The position numbers and the translations under genes were made by a program. The notes below the pieces were generated by a model. It was not told where the DNA came from. It worked only from the letters and a program-made list of their open reading frames with translations, and searched no databases. 64,000 nucleotides of DNA, from contig NC_060106.1 of assembly GCF_021155765.1 (NCBI RefSeq), positions 21,168,031 through 21,232,030 of the forward strand, in the 5' to 3' direction. Below are positions 35,415-48,013 of this stretch, one piece after another. The first letter of the stretch is position 1, and every line of letters begins with the position of its first letter. This DNA is from Diprion similis. Taxonomy: Eukaryota > Arthropoda > Insecta > Hymenoptera > Diprionidae.

Positions 35415-37860
35415 CTTGACGCCGGTCGGTTATTCCTTTTGCTAATTAATTAATCGCACTTGGGTCAAGTGCAACTACTCGACAACCACCACCACCACTA
35501 CCACCGTTCACTTGGCGCCCCCCACCCCTGGCTTGGTTTCACCTTAGATGTGTTTTACTCGTTTCTTTGGAGAACTTCGTATTTCCTCTTTTTTCTTCTC
35601 TTGTTTTTCTGTTGTTTTTTGTTTTTTTTTTAGATATTTTCTCACCTGCTCACTTTTCACTTTCCATCGTTAAATGATGAGATGTATACGGACTTGTGTG
35701 TAACTAGGTGAATGAAACACGTTGTTTTTGTTGAGATGTTTAAGTACGCAGGCAACTATTCACGATATATTACAATTTTGTACACTTGATAAATGGTTTT
35801 CTTTCTATCTTTCTTTCTTTCTTTCTTTCTGTTTTTTTGTTCTATGTCTTGTTCTCCTTGATCTTGTTTTGTTTTTAACCTTTAAGTCGTTACGGCGCTT
35901 CACAAGAGATACGGGTAGTTATTTTTAGATACATCCTACACTCACTCGCCAATTTATTTATTACGTATGGTTACTCTTGTACGACGATCACTGGTGTAGT
36001 TTAGAAACCTGGAATCGAATGCGATAAAAAATTACTCCGAATTCAAGCATATATATAAATATAACTCAGTTTACTATAACTCATTTGCTTTTCAGGGTGT
36101 TCTTTTTTTTCAACTTGCACACACTAATTCGCGACTATTCGAAACGAAGAAGAAGAAAATGGTAAAAATTGGGGGGGGGGGGAGGGGGAAACAGCGTTTA
36201 AATTTGTGTACAACACAAATGTTTCACGCATTTCTCTGCTGTCAACTTTATGAATCACTCTCGCGTTACAAGATTCAGTTGATTGATACGAGCAAATTTT
36301 GAAGGGACAATGACGACCGGCTTCGCGACTCGAAATAGTGAGGTTATGTGTGACACCACGGGGTTAAAACTGAGAAGGAGAGAGATGAAATTTTGCACTG
36401 CGGAGATCCTGAAAACCGGAACAACGGAGAAAAAAGTATTTGACGTTTGTAAATAAAACAAAAGGCAGACAGAAACGAAGAACAAACAAACGAAAAAACA
36501 AACTCTGTAATATCGGTGCAACCATTCGGCACTGCGGTCAATGCGTCAATGAACAGAAACGCAGGTCCGGCGGATAGAGAAGTGACAGGTCGTGAGATCG
36601 GGGCGAAAAGGGGGGAGGGATAATGAAAAAGAAAAGGAGGGCAGTCCGGGGAAAGTATTTGAGACGACTCGTCGAAAGAGAGAAAGAGAAAGAAATAGGG
36701 TGAGGTAGGGAGGGAGGGAGGGAAACAAATATCTCATTGTTTGTTTTCAACGTGTATGTATGTACGGTGACCGTGTGTCTCGGTATCAAATCTGATTATT
36801 TATATGAATATTATACGTAAGACTAGTTTTTAATCAACGGTAAATGCTTTCCTTTAAACTTTAAAGTTAATATAAACTGGTAGTTTTTATATTGAATTAG
36901 AAACAGCATCGCGGATGTGGTGATTGCGGGGAAGAATTATTCAAGGTTGTATAAAAATAAATTTGTATTCGCCCCTCCCAGGATTAGTTGGCTCTGTGAA
37001 ACGTCCGGGTGATCATTGGGTGGCAAAAAAAAAAGGAAGAAGGACGAAAGTCACGAAATCAGGTACAACGATGGGGGGGGGGGGACATACACACACGCGC
37101 AAAGGAACGTCTGTGACGCCAAGTTTTTCGATAACACGGGAGAGATCTGAATTCAACCGACAAATTATGCGACACATAACCAATAAATCGCTGTCGATAT
37201 GATGCACGTAATCAGGGGTCAAAAGCAGCTCGAGTTTTTTACATCGCTTTCTGGTGATATTCCGCCGATTTTCGTACCTCTGTCGGAACGAAGTCGGCGA
37301 ATTTTAACTCTCCTGGATCCTAACAGCAGTTCGCTACGAGCAGCACCGAGACTGCTGACATAATATCGACGGAATTGTAACCGTACGTTGCGACGCTCCG
37401 AACTCCGCATCCACCACGCACTATTTTTTCAGCGACGCAAGCTGAAATCCATTCCGGAATTATTATCTCAATAGGGGAGGAATTTTCGGCCCCGGAATCG
37501 CGATTACGCGACGAACAACCTTCGGGCTTCTCGTGCCACGGCTGACACACAGCAGGCACCATGCACACGGCACACGTATCTTTTTCACTTTGCAGTCAGA
37601 CCAATCCCGAGGCTGTGTTCCTGTGCTGTGATCTAGGCGGCAGTCAGCTTTCGTCGCGAATCGTTCCGATTACCGCAACGACGGGATGCCGGGCGATAGT
37701 CGGTCGGTAAGTTACCGACGGAAAAGGTGCCTGCGTTTTGGTACAGGTGGCGCCGCTTACCGTCTCGATTCTCCGACCTGTGACTGCACAATTCGATACG
37801 ACTGAAGCGGAAAATTCATTGCACTAAATGCAACATGAATGCAACGGTAGATCATTATTC
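35415..37860 (-). promoter_or_regulatory. AMFR 5' region with candidate promoter islands
   Basis: No pyrimidine-rich acceptor precedes the AMFR ATG within about 60 bp, so exon 1 extends into 5' UTR here. CpG-denser patches occur at about 37240-37780, where GTCGGTAA-G-TTACCGAC forms a perfect dyad (37703-37719). Microsatellites include CTTT units (about 35810-35830), a G run (about 36171-36182), GGGA repeats (about 36706-36723) and a G run (about 37073-37083). The transcription start cannot be fixed from sequence. A minus-strand initiator-like TTCAGTCG occurs at about 37797-37804. Confidence 0.35.
35456..35472. promoter_or_regulatory. Palindromic pair of CACTTG E-boxes upstream of AMFR
   Basis: GCACTTG-GGT-CAAGTGC is a perfect 7+3+7 dyad lying 42 bp upstream of the AMFR start codon. 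It contains two inverted CACTTG E-boxes, and a third CACTTG lies at about 35510. E-boxes of this type bind basic helix-loop-helix or Snail-class factors; use here is inference. Confidence 0.45.
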
Positions 37861-40813
37861 AGACGAACGGAAAAATTCCATGATTTAGATAGATTTCCGA
37901 GATTCCCGGAGGTCGCTTCTCAAGCTCAAACTCAAACTCAAGAATGCAAGGTTACTTGATGTCGGGATTTAAGTCTCTAATACGCTGTTGGCTGACGATT
38001 GTTGAAGTCTGCATTTTCACGGGCAGCAAAATGCTGTCGCGGCATTTTGCAGCCTAGTTCTTGGTCAATAGGAATGCCAAGAAAATATGTAATTCGTAGT
38101 AAACGGCTCCCACTGATAAAGAAGCTACCGGATCGCTAGCAGGGCTTCTTATGGGCCCAGATCCACTTACCCACCGAGTACTAGTCAGGAAAATTTACCC
38201 AGAATACACTTTTCGATGACGTTTCAATATTATCTCTACAAGATAGTCAATTTATGATGACATCTTTGAACAATAAGACAAACTGTTTCAAACATTATGT
38301 CGATAGGTAGAATTTGAATTATCGACTCGTCATTACTATTTATGATAACAGTAAACTGATTGAAAATATGTAAAGAGTTAAACAAAGAATATATTTTTTG
38401 AAAATATTCATAGCTCCAAATGAATTATACTGAAATTGTACCGTTTTTTGTATAAACTACAACGGAGGAAAAAATTAATTGCTGTAATAATTTCGTTGTG
38501 ATTATCAGTATTTTATTGAAATAGGTTTTATTTACCGGCTTGAAAGACCGTTACTTGCATATATAGGTCTGTTTATTGCCATATGAGAAATCATGTTGAA
38601 TAATTTTCTCAGAAAATAGCAGAAGCTCGTGTATATCATGAATACATAATATTATCAAACAGTAAAAACAAGCACAAGCTTAAAACGTGGACAAAAAATA
38701 AAAAATAAAGCAGTGAAACTGAACCGGCGTAAAATTCATATTATAAGTTGCAGAAAAGATTCGCGTCTGTTATCATTTGAAGTTTATCTACATTAGATTT
38801 TTCACACATCCTGAGAGTGTTGAAAAAACGATAATAATAATAATAATAATGCTTATGCATGCAATATTGCTGTTATTAAAAAATGTTGTACTGTCCATTC
38901 ATCAAAAGTGGTACAGCCATGTCCCATTTACGATAACGAGTTATAACTTGAGTATATCTGTAATAAATACGCCATTTAGATATAATTATGCTTGTTGCTA
39001 CAGTCTGTAGAAACAAAAGTCAATTTCAGTAACGGAGTATGTTTTTCCTTTTTTTTCCTCCACAATTTTGCGAAATTTCGACTCGACATTTATTCAAACT
39101 GTGGAGTAAAAATCGTCCGGTATACACATACGTATGATGTACGTAATGCAAGTATCCGAACGAATGATTTACAACTCGAATGCGTGAAAGTATTGTCAAG
39201 CAACGCTCAGCGCGAACTTAATAATTCAAGGCAGTCTTCTTCAAGTTTTTGCTCGATTTGAACCATACGTTGAACTTAGCTGCACAATTAGCCGAATGAT
39301 TCTATGTACTCACCTGTTATTCTTTGGAGCGGTAATTTGTGCGAATGTATTTACCACAGGCGAGATATTTTTATGCAAGTTTCTACTCAAGAGTGAACAG
39401 ACGGATTACCGAAGATGAAAAGGATATTTTTCCATCCTCAGACGGCGAAACGATTCTTTAGATAAAAATTTTCGGTGAGAAACAGCGTGTATCAGTTGCA
39501 ACTCACAACTTGTGCACATGAATTTGTGGAAATTTTTTTTTTTTTATTTCTGAGCTTATAAGCGAATATAAATGAGAGTATATAAAAACAACATGGCTGC
39601 CGTTCACGCGCCTGCGATCCTCTTTCGGTTACACAGTCCCTCTCATCACTCATCAGATATCGAACATTATTTGATGACGAACAAAGTCGTGGCAAGGATA
39701 CTTTGGCCGTGATTAAACCCTCGACAAAAGCCTGCGCGGCCTGAAACTTGGCTTGCGAAAATAACGCGCCATTTTCGTCTGCTCGTAGCGTTTACGATAG
39801 ACTCTTAGAAATGCGTTCAATGATCGCGATGATCGATTTGAAAGCTTTTGGATAATGCATAGGCCAGAATTACAGCTTGAATAGTATTCATATAAGTTTT
39901 TCCTCGAAACAGACAATCGATTACGAAATTATTATTGATATTTGATTATCAATTATAGACACGTACAATGACTATCAAGGTCCTGGAAATCCGAATGAAG
40001 CAATTATGACTATATATAACTATTTTGATGTTCCAGGCGCAATATCTGACCACTGTATACATCGGATGGCTCAACAGGTCAATCACATAAGACATTTCCT
40101 CGCCTGCGGTAATCAATTGGACGCGGTTAATTGGATACGAGTCGCTTCAAAGTCAACTACTGCAGGTGTTCAACACACGTTTATGACGTCTATTTGCAAC
40201 AACATGTGTCTTCATGTGTACCTATGCAGGACGCACCGGTACAAGGCCTATTCAAAATACCACGGAGATCGAACCTTATTGTCGATAGCACAATAGTCTA
40301 TAAAATTTATGTAAAACAAGAAGCTATGCTGTCATGGTTTGATTACAAAAGCCGTATTTCATCACAGTATCCGTTGCAAAAAGGCACTCGAAGACGTATT
40401 TATTGGGGAAAAAGAAGAAAAACGAAACAACAACTGCACAGTAAAATGTATAAATAGAACGATGACGAGGACGTTGAATATTTTATAAATTTACCTTCGG
40501 ACACGTGGTTTTCTGCTACCTTTAAAAACAGCGAAAATCGGTCCCGTTGCTGTTCACTTTTGAAATCTTGATGAGACTCGGACGATTATCGATGTGGCAT
40601 TGGCTTGTTTTGCGGCTACTGTAACAATGGTGCCAATTCCACCGGGTTTTTAAAAACCTCGGGTAAATATCTTGCATGACAAGAATCACGTACCCACGAG
40701 TAAGAAATACCCATATGCGTCCATACGAACTACCTTGGAAAGTCTTATATAGATGCAGGTTGAAGTATATCGCGTAAGTCACTTCTACAATTTTTAGGTT
40801 AAATTCTGAGTGA
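37861..40813. other. Non-coding AT-rich region upstream of AMFR
   Basis: I find no frame with recognisable similarity. A short hairpin, GCAGCAAAATGCTGTCGCGGCATTTTGC, lies at about 38024-38051, and an ATA microsatellite at about 38829-38850. A short frame at about 40030-40300 is open after an acceptor-like GATGTTCCAG but matches nothing I know. Confidence 0.55.
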
Positions 40814-41116
40814 AATATTAGTCATAAAGAATTTTTTCGTATTAGGATATTCCCTGAGAATCACTCGACATCCGGAGTTCCGGAGTCCCTCGTCTATTCC
40901 TCGGATCCATCATCTCCTCAACGTCCGCCGGAAGCACTTGAGGCCCATTTCGGGCCCATCGAGCCGGGTTTAGAGACGGGCTCGCGGTTATCGGTCCCGG
41001 TTTCAGGGCGGGGGAACTTTTCTGACAGTATATCAGGGCGATTAACTTTCCAACAAGACTCTCTCGATATCGGAACAAATAATGCTTCCTTGCCTTTTAG
41101 TGATAAGGCTCTATAG
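40814..41116 (+). CDS. Candidate terminal coding exon, unknown protein
   Basis: The frame is open from the TGA at 40811 to the TAG at 41114-41116. From about 40845, after the acceptor-like ATTTTTTCGTATTAG, the GC content rises well above the surroundings. The translation looks protein-like and disordered: SGVPESLVYSSDPSSPQRPP, EAHFGPIEPGLETGSRL, SISGRLTFQQDSLDIGTNNA, ending SDKAL. It has no ATG, so it would be an internal-to-last exon. An AATAAA at 41355-41360 could serve it. I cannot assign a family; a decayed transposon or retrogene fragment is an alternative. Confidence 0.3.
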   Translation, partial: NISHKEFFRIRIFPENHSTSGVPESLVYSSDPSSPQRPPEALEAHFGPIEPGLETGSRLSVPVSGRGNFSDSISGRLTFQQDSLDIGTNNASLPFSDKAL

Positions 41117-42930
41117 CCGATAGAGAGCTGTTTCAAGCTGTCTTGCGCGCGCAACGCGTATAATCGTCGCTCAGTCCCGTAAGTCGGTCTCAAAATTATT
41201 TACGTCAACCATATTGCACTCTTCGCTACGCCTGTTTTACAGTGAGAATATTTAATTAATAGTATAAAAGGTAGAAGAAAATTCAAGAAATTTGGTGAAC
41301 TTTAAATCAGACGTTACATCGCGCTAATTCATAAATACCCATGGAATTGGTATCAATAAACTGTTGTAAAAAAATACGTGATGAAATAATCGTTCGAAGA
41401 CTGTCTTCTGAGCTTAATCTATTGTTTATACATTTAACTAAGGAATTCCCCGTGATACAGGAAAAATTTTTAAACCACACTATTGAAAATCAAATAAACA
41501 TCTCGTTATGTTAATAAAATCCGAGAAATCATATTATTCGACTGTGATTTTTTTTATTTTTTTTTTTTGTTTTGTTCTTTTTTTTTTCAACGAAGATACT
41601 TTACGTCGCACAATCGATTCTTATGAAACAAAGGAGCCCACATTGTTTGTAAATTAATTTTCCACGCACGATTCGTCGGAGTTAAATTCTAGATAACAAT
41701 ATTACTCGTAATGACGTCTTTCTTGCTGAATAATACGTTCATCGTTAGTGAATTATAACGATTTAACAGATGATCGGATTTTTATTTGTTTTCACCAACC
41801 GAATCTGAAAGTAGACGTCCGATATGATATTTCATGGGAAATTTGTTTATAAATAGAATGAGCCATTTTTCCTGCAATCGGCCAAACGATACATGGTTTT
41901 TTCCGTTACAGTGTTCATATTGTTGAAATTCAGTGTTTCAAAATCCTCAACTCGATTACGGGGACTTTTCTATTTAATACAATAGATTTAACCATAGAAA
42001 TTAAACTTCGGTGAGACTTTCTGGTACTGTTTTATCGGATTTTTGTCCCGACTCCCAACATCCATCAATCGAATATCTTCGACGAAGTGAATGTAAAATA
42101 ATAAACGGACATTCTCACCGACTTCTAGGATCAGTTCAGTAATGAAATACAAATGTGCAAACGGCGAGTGGCATTAATTTAATTTTAGCACATCGTCGTC
42201 CTCGAGTCGATTTGCAATATAAATATATCTCACATAAATGGAGAGCACCGATGTGGAAGAATTGTGAAAAATATAATTATGCGTTCTATAAGCAACAGCA
42301 GCAACAGCAACATCAGCAGACTTATATGCCAGTTGTATATTATATAAATCGTATATTAATTTAATCGGGAACTATCTGCAAAACGTCGATACATGCATGT
42401 GTGTACGTACGCCTCTCTGTGCATGGTTGGAGTGCATAAAACTAGAAGGTGACATTATTACAGGTACGTAGGAAAAACCCTACAATTATGTATATTAAAC
42501 TCATTAATGTACGGCATCTGTACATTATACGTATATGTATACGTATATATATATATATATTACATATATGTTGGTATACACATACACACACAAACACCTA
42601 TTTATTGCCGCATTGCTGCCGGCCAGTCACTTTTCCTAGTAATTGCAAGGGAACGATTTGCTCTACATTATGCATACTCCAGGCAATTGCCGTTTTTTCA
42701 ATTTTCCTTCTCTTTATCGTCTTTCCTTTTCCTTATTTTTTTTTTTTTTTACTTTTTCCTCCACTTTCATCATTTTTATTCATTCCTCGTTGTGAAGTTT
42801 TCTTTGCTATTTATATTGTCATATAATATTCTAGTCGCTGTACCGCGTGACAAGCTGTAATTATACTTGTAATATTCGAATCAAGCGCAGTTATTATATA
42901 CATATATATGTTATTATATAATATTTACCT

Positions 42931-42970
<40 letters not shown>

Positions 42971-44600
42971 TTTCAATATTATACATACTTATATACACGT
43001 GACAAATCGATGCTGTTTACGCGTTTGTTCGGCGAGGTGAACTTCCGGTTCATATATGTATATTGCCTGCTGCAAATGATAGATTACATATATATATATG
43101 TATATACATATATAAGATACATATTAACTCGCGGCAAGTTGTTCTTTTTTCTCTCTCTTCTTTTTTCACCCATCGTATTTTTTTCGAATACTTTTTTTTT
43201 CTTATTACTTCTGCTCCTCTAGTTTTAGAAGAGACTTTTGTTTTTTTCATTTTTTCTCAAATCCTTCGACGAACACTTTTTTTCTATCGTCAAATATTTC
43301 GTCGCTGACTGCAATATAAATATATATTCATGATTCCGTCGGCGGTGTGAATAAGATTTCTTGACATTCGATTTCCGCGTAGTTGTTTTTTTTTTCCTGT
43401 TGATTGATTGATTTTTTTTTATTTTTCATTGTTTCTTTCATTACTATTTTATTGAACATTTAATACTTTGGTATTACGTAACATAGGTACAAAAAAAAAG
43501 CACAAGAATTTTGCAATGCAATTCAACGCGCGTTTTTCGTGAAATCGTGAAACTGCATTTTCAATATATATACCAATTCAAAACGAACTCGTCAAAACGT
43601 CAAAAACGAATCTTCGCAGAAAGATATTTATTAGTTATCACGAATTTCAAAAGGCCCGAACTTGTCCCTGGAAGTATTTTACGTAGAATTAAATTATCTA
43701 AAATTTTATCGCTTTCAATGTTTGATATGTGAATTCAATAATTGAGCCATTAAACAGACGTAAATATGAATTTTAATATAAAATTGATTTTCGAGACAAG
43801 TATCATTTGGACTGTGCAAACTACAACAAATTTTGCCTGACGACTCGACGTATTGTTGTCCTAATTTACGATAAGTTTTTCAAATCCGTTAGCAAAAGAA
43901 AAAATTGAGTCGCTTCCAAAGAAGAGACTTCGAGGTTTGTTTTGACCTCGGAAAACTGCGCCTCACAGCTCTGCGACATTAATACGAGAATTTTTCGCGA
44001 AGTTCTACTCAATTTTCAAAATCACAAACTACTTTACGTGCAGCAAATCCTGCCAAGGAAATCGTTTTAAGATCACTTGTAATCGCTGAAAAATTATTTG
44101 AAATCGTTAGAAATCAGTTAGAATTCCAGCGAATAATTAATCGTTTGTAATCATTGTAAAAGTTGTTCGAGGTAACAGAATCTCTTCGGAATTGAAGTAC
44201 TTTGAAAAATCACTTGTGATCGGATGATGAAATCGAACAAAATTTTTAGGTATCGCGCGAAATAATGAAAATCTTGCAATCGTATATCACTCAATTAGCA
44301 GTGATTCCAAAATATCCCTTCGGTTTAGTTATTGAATTATTCGCGCGCCAAAAATTATGCAGCTTTTCGTTATAGCCTAGTAACGATAAAAAAAAAAAAA
44401 AAGATTTTCGATTAATCGATAATAAGTTAAAAATATTTTCCATTCAAAAACTTTTTATCTATTCAGACTACATACTGAAATTTACAAAATGTTGGCAAAT
44501 GTTGGCACCGTTCAAAAAAGGCAGGAACCAATCGATCGATTAATTTTTACCGATCGAGTCACGTTCAATAATTTTCCGGACTGGATAAATCGATGCATCG
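41117..44600. other. Low-complexity intergenic region
   Basis: Nothing gene-like is recognised. It contains T runs (about 41548-41590), CAG-type repeats (about 42292-42318), TA tracts (about 42543-42560), an AC microsatellite (about 42933-42969), T-rich tracts around 42738-42752 and 43384-43430, and a cluster of ATCGAT/ATTAATCG words (about 44405-44610). Confidence 0.6.
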
Positions 44601-44639
44601 ATTATTTTTAGGTTGTTAGCGGGCATCGCCATACATCAG

Positions 44640-45085
44640 CTATACGGCTTTGCTCGACGCTGTCGTTTGTAAACGTTTACTCGATGCCGGTCCATCACCA
44701 TCCGCAGTATGTGTCCACTAGCAAGATACCTACACTCGTATTGGCCTGCTCGCGATGCCTGGAGAACTATCGCGGCGACGCGACGCGACGTTGCGCGTCC
44801 TGAGCTACAGTAGCGGCGACGCTTTCCGCCAGCGCGGACTTTGAGCGGCGTCGCGTCGCCTCGCGTTGCGTTGCGTTGCGTTGCGTTGCGGTAAATTTAC
44901 AAACGAGACGAAACGTTTCTGCATGCACGCGAATAACCCGTAAATCGCATGTGCACTCGTCGTCACCTCTTTCAAATTTTTTCTGTCTTTCCTACAGTCG
45001 TTCGAAAATCTGCCGCCAATTATATTTGGCGGAATTCGTCTTCATGGGAAAGGGCGTAGCCTGGCGGAGAAACCAAGGGTAGGTT
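44640..45085. promoter_or_regulatory. GC-rich island with inverted GCGACGC arms
   Basis: It contains GGCGACGCGACGC (44774-44786) facing GCGTCGCGTCGCC (44848-44860), followed by a (GCGTT)n run at 44862-44891. A second dyad, CCGCCAA-TTATAT-TTGGCGG, occurs at about 45013-45032. It stands out against an AT-rich background. A promoter island or a GC-rich transposon are both possible; no adjoining gene is recognised. Confidence 0.35.
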
Positions 45086-45089
45086 TTTG

Positions 45090-45114
45090 CCCCCCCCCCC
45101 CCCCCCCCCCCCCC
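45090..45114. repeat. 25-base C homopolymer
   Basis: An uninterrupted C run lies between TTTTTG and GTAATTCC. Such runs are slippage-prone and their length may be an assembly estimate. Confidence 0.95.
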
Positions 45115-45363
45115 GTAATTCCCCCTTTCCATAATTTTTGCTTCAAGTTTGGTGTCACGCGACCGATACAAAAGTTTTTGTACAAGAATTCATTTGATTG
45201 TTTCGTAAAACGTCGATTCGGTTTGAAATTTTAGGTGATGTGATCGATTTGATGTTAGGAAGTGAGGTATGTTCAGTTGGAACCGATAAATTATTGTATT
45301 GATTAATAATCGAATAATTTGCATAACATAACCTCAAAGCCCGCCTCGCGGGGAATTAATTTA

Positions 45364-45573
45364 ATGGAAAATCTGTACGACGGTTATTCAGCCTTGGTTG
45401 ACCAGAGCGAACTGTTAGACAATGGCAGGATCATTTTATGGGAAATCCTAAATCGATTCAAAGTTTTACGAAAGCTTGATATGGATTTTAGTGGATATTC
45501 TGACATCGATCACGTGACGCAACGTCTAATTAAAACGCTTACGACGTTCGATAAACTTTACGTAGAAATATAA
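45364..45573 (+). CDS. Short open frame, unknown; faint LRR-like character
   Basis: It runs from ATG (MENLYDGYSALVDQSELLDN) to TAA, 69 codons. The part FKVLRKLDMDFSGYSDIDHV has the look of a leucine-rich-repeat strand, and no repeats or low-complexity sequence are used. There is no clear splice context, and I cannot place it in a family. It may be a gene fragment or a chance frame. Confidence 0.25.
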   Translation: MENLYDGYSALVDQSELLDNGRIILWEILNRFKVLRKLDMDFSGYSDIDHVTQRLIKTLTTFDKLYVEI

Positions 45574-46780
45574 TTGATGCGTATATCAAGTGAAATTACA
45601 AGTTTTTCAAACTTGAGACAGTATTTCTTCTACATATATGTTTGGTAAATTCAAACACACGTGTTCTTTTGTTTCTCATCATCTAAATCTGTATGAGAAT
45701 TGTTGGCTAACAGTTCATCAAACAGTATAAACGATCGTACGTATTTCAAAGTTTCAAAGTTTTAGATGCGTATTCGATTTTCACATTTCGTTATTATTTG
45801 CAGCTTGTTTGCATTTGTGTAATTGTGTATAGGTGCATTATATAAGTATATCACGCAGATCGTGGAGGTTAATTGTAAAATAAAATTAACGAATATTATT
45901 ATAAATTAAACTTATAGACATGTATAGTCGAGAATCGAGAAACTGATAAAAACTGCGCGCTTAATTGATACCTAATTATATAGTGTGATAAATTTATCAC
46001 CACATGATTTACGATAATTCTGCATAGATAAAACAGTCCGGGAATACGTGCAATTATTGAATAAAAGTAACTTTGTGTTATAGACAATTAAGTATATGAA
46101 TACACTGTATAAAGATTAGGAAGATTGGTTGGCTAAAAATCTGTACTTTTCCATTTATTTTACATTGATCAAATCGTTATACTCTCCAGTTATGAAGATA
46201 TAGAAAAAAATATTAGAATTATAAACAAAAGCTCAGATATCAATGCTTCGTTTCAAACCGTATCAAAATCGATAAAAATATGGTAGATCCGATCAATTCC
46301 ATTTTACAATGGTCATTTTATTCGTGAGACTATTTTCTACAAATTCTGTACTAAATCGAATTTTGTTTTCTTTTTTTACAGCAGTCGGTTCAAAATTGTT
46401 ATATCTTATTCAAAATTGATATCAGCACAACGTAAAATTCAACGATACCAAATTGTGGAAACTATAGTTTTGTCGATAAAAAGAAGCCATGATTAATGAT
46501 CACGTAGAAAGAAATCGAACAAATGTAAAAGATTTTCAATCTTTTCGAAGCGATTTGAAACGAAGCATCGGTATACATAAAAGCTTTTGCTTTTTTCCGG
46601 TAGTATTTTCTGACTCTCAAGTTTCCAACGAGATCTTCATAACCTGCGAAGAGAATAATTCGAGATATACTGAACACAGAATTTATCCGTCATATAAATA
46701 AAATGACTCTCAAAGTGTCGATTTTTGGCAAATCAAGAGCTCGTTAACTCCGTGAATTCGAAAAGACCTCCATTTTTTAA
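45574..46780. other. AT-rich intergenic stretch
   Basis: I see nothing gene-like, no tandem repeat of note and no inverted element in this 1.2 kb. Confidence 0.5.
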
Positions 46781-46793
46781 TGTATTTCGACAG

Positions 46794-46963
46794 TCGCAGA
46801 GGTTTGCACTGGGCTCGAGATGATAGAGAAGACGACTGCCGGATGAAGATGGACGGGCACGTGATTCAGAAACTGGTGCCGATCCGTAACGGGCCTCAAA
46901 TCGATCGTTCAGGTGGAGGAAATACCGATCATCCATATCCCTACGCCTCCGCTTCCGGGGACG
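46794..46963 (+). CDS. Candidate internal exon, unknown
   Basis: It is bounded by an acceptor-like ATTTCGACAG (ending at 46793) and a strong donor, GGACG|GTGAGT (46964). The open frame reads RRGLHWARDDREDDCRMKMD, then HVIQKLVPIRNGPQIDRSGG, then DHPYPYASASGD. GC is higher than in the flanks. The minus strand is also open over the same stretch, so strand is uncertain and coding status is speculative. Confidence 0.2.
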
Positions 46964-47465
46964 GTGAGTTTCCAGAATTTCGATCTCCGCGATTATCATT
47001 TTCCTCGAGCGATCATCGCTAGACAATAAAATTTGCTGGAGGGATGAGTTTTGCTCGTCAGAGGACCGGTAATAAAAACCCAAAAAACGATGACGTTGCA
47101 AATTCGTTTAAACTTGACAAACGTTTGTCTTTTTCACCATTTTCCGTTGCTCTGCCAGCCACGATATCTATAAGAATTTCCGCACAATTTTCTTCTTCTA
47201 ATTTTGTTTTCAACAGTGAAATTGACAATTGACAAAAAATACGAGAGCAGGATCGTTCAACAATATTGTCAATCCAGGGACTGAAACAGCGATTCAAGTC
47301 ACAGAGCTGAATGTTTGTAGGTTAGGTAACGAATTTCATCAATCACTTTAACATACGAACGATTTCTTAACGGTCTATCCATAGAATAGCAGGATAGTAG
47401 ATAGGCTTGGCGGGTTCTGGAACAGCCAAATCCCTCTTCCCCCTCCCTGGCCCAAATCGACCAAC

Positions 47466-47488
47466 TGCGCCTGCGCAAAGGCGGGAAA
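47466..47488. promoter_or_regulatory. NRF1-like and E2F-like sites side by side
   Basis: TGCGCCTGCGCA (47466-47477) is one base from the palindromic NRF1 consensus TGCGCATGCGCA, and GGCGGGAAA (47480-47488) is a perfect E2F core. They sit in a CpG-containing patch with CCCTCCC runs, as in promoters of cell-cycle genes. Short frames lie on both sides (minus below 47.3 kb, plus at 47804-48013), none recognised. Confidence 0.4.
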
Positions 47489-48013
47489 TTTGAAAAAATT
47501 TTCCGTGGTCTGCGATTTTCGATGATCGAAATTGTTTCACGCGTGAAATGAAGGTCGTGAAAATATTATCCAAGCTAAAAATATTGACTTATATGACTTT
47601 CGTCGCTGTTTCACGCTGGTGACAAACGATAAAATTTTGGACCAAGATCTCATGTTGAGGATTAATTTCCGTATGGATAATCATTGTAGATCACGTTTTT
47701 GCCATTGCCGCAACTTGTATAATGATTGGGAAATAAACCCGAGAGCCTGGCGGCGTCAGGTTAATTTGTGGTTATAATAAAACACGTAATGTATTTATAA
47801 TGTATGCATAACTTGTGGTTCAGGTTGTGGCAAGGCAACTATATGTATAACAAGTTATCATTTCTCAATACATGTGATAAAAAATTGAAAAAATTCATCG
47901 TCGATACGTTATACGGTTTGCTGCATAACGATGCGAGTGAAATTACATGTGTAGTTACACAGAATGGCGGAAAGTTTTATCACGTGATTTTGAAGCAGCG
48001 CAAAACGTTTTGA

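Noticed and set aside
40850..41190. Ribosomal DNA fragment
   Set aside because: The GC-rich text looked rRNA-like at first, but I could not match it to any conserved 18S or 28S block.
42449..43310. Several overlapping frames of 80-125 codons
   Set aside because: They are built from TA, AC and T-run microsatellites.
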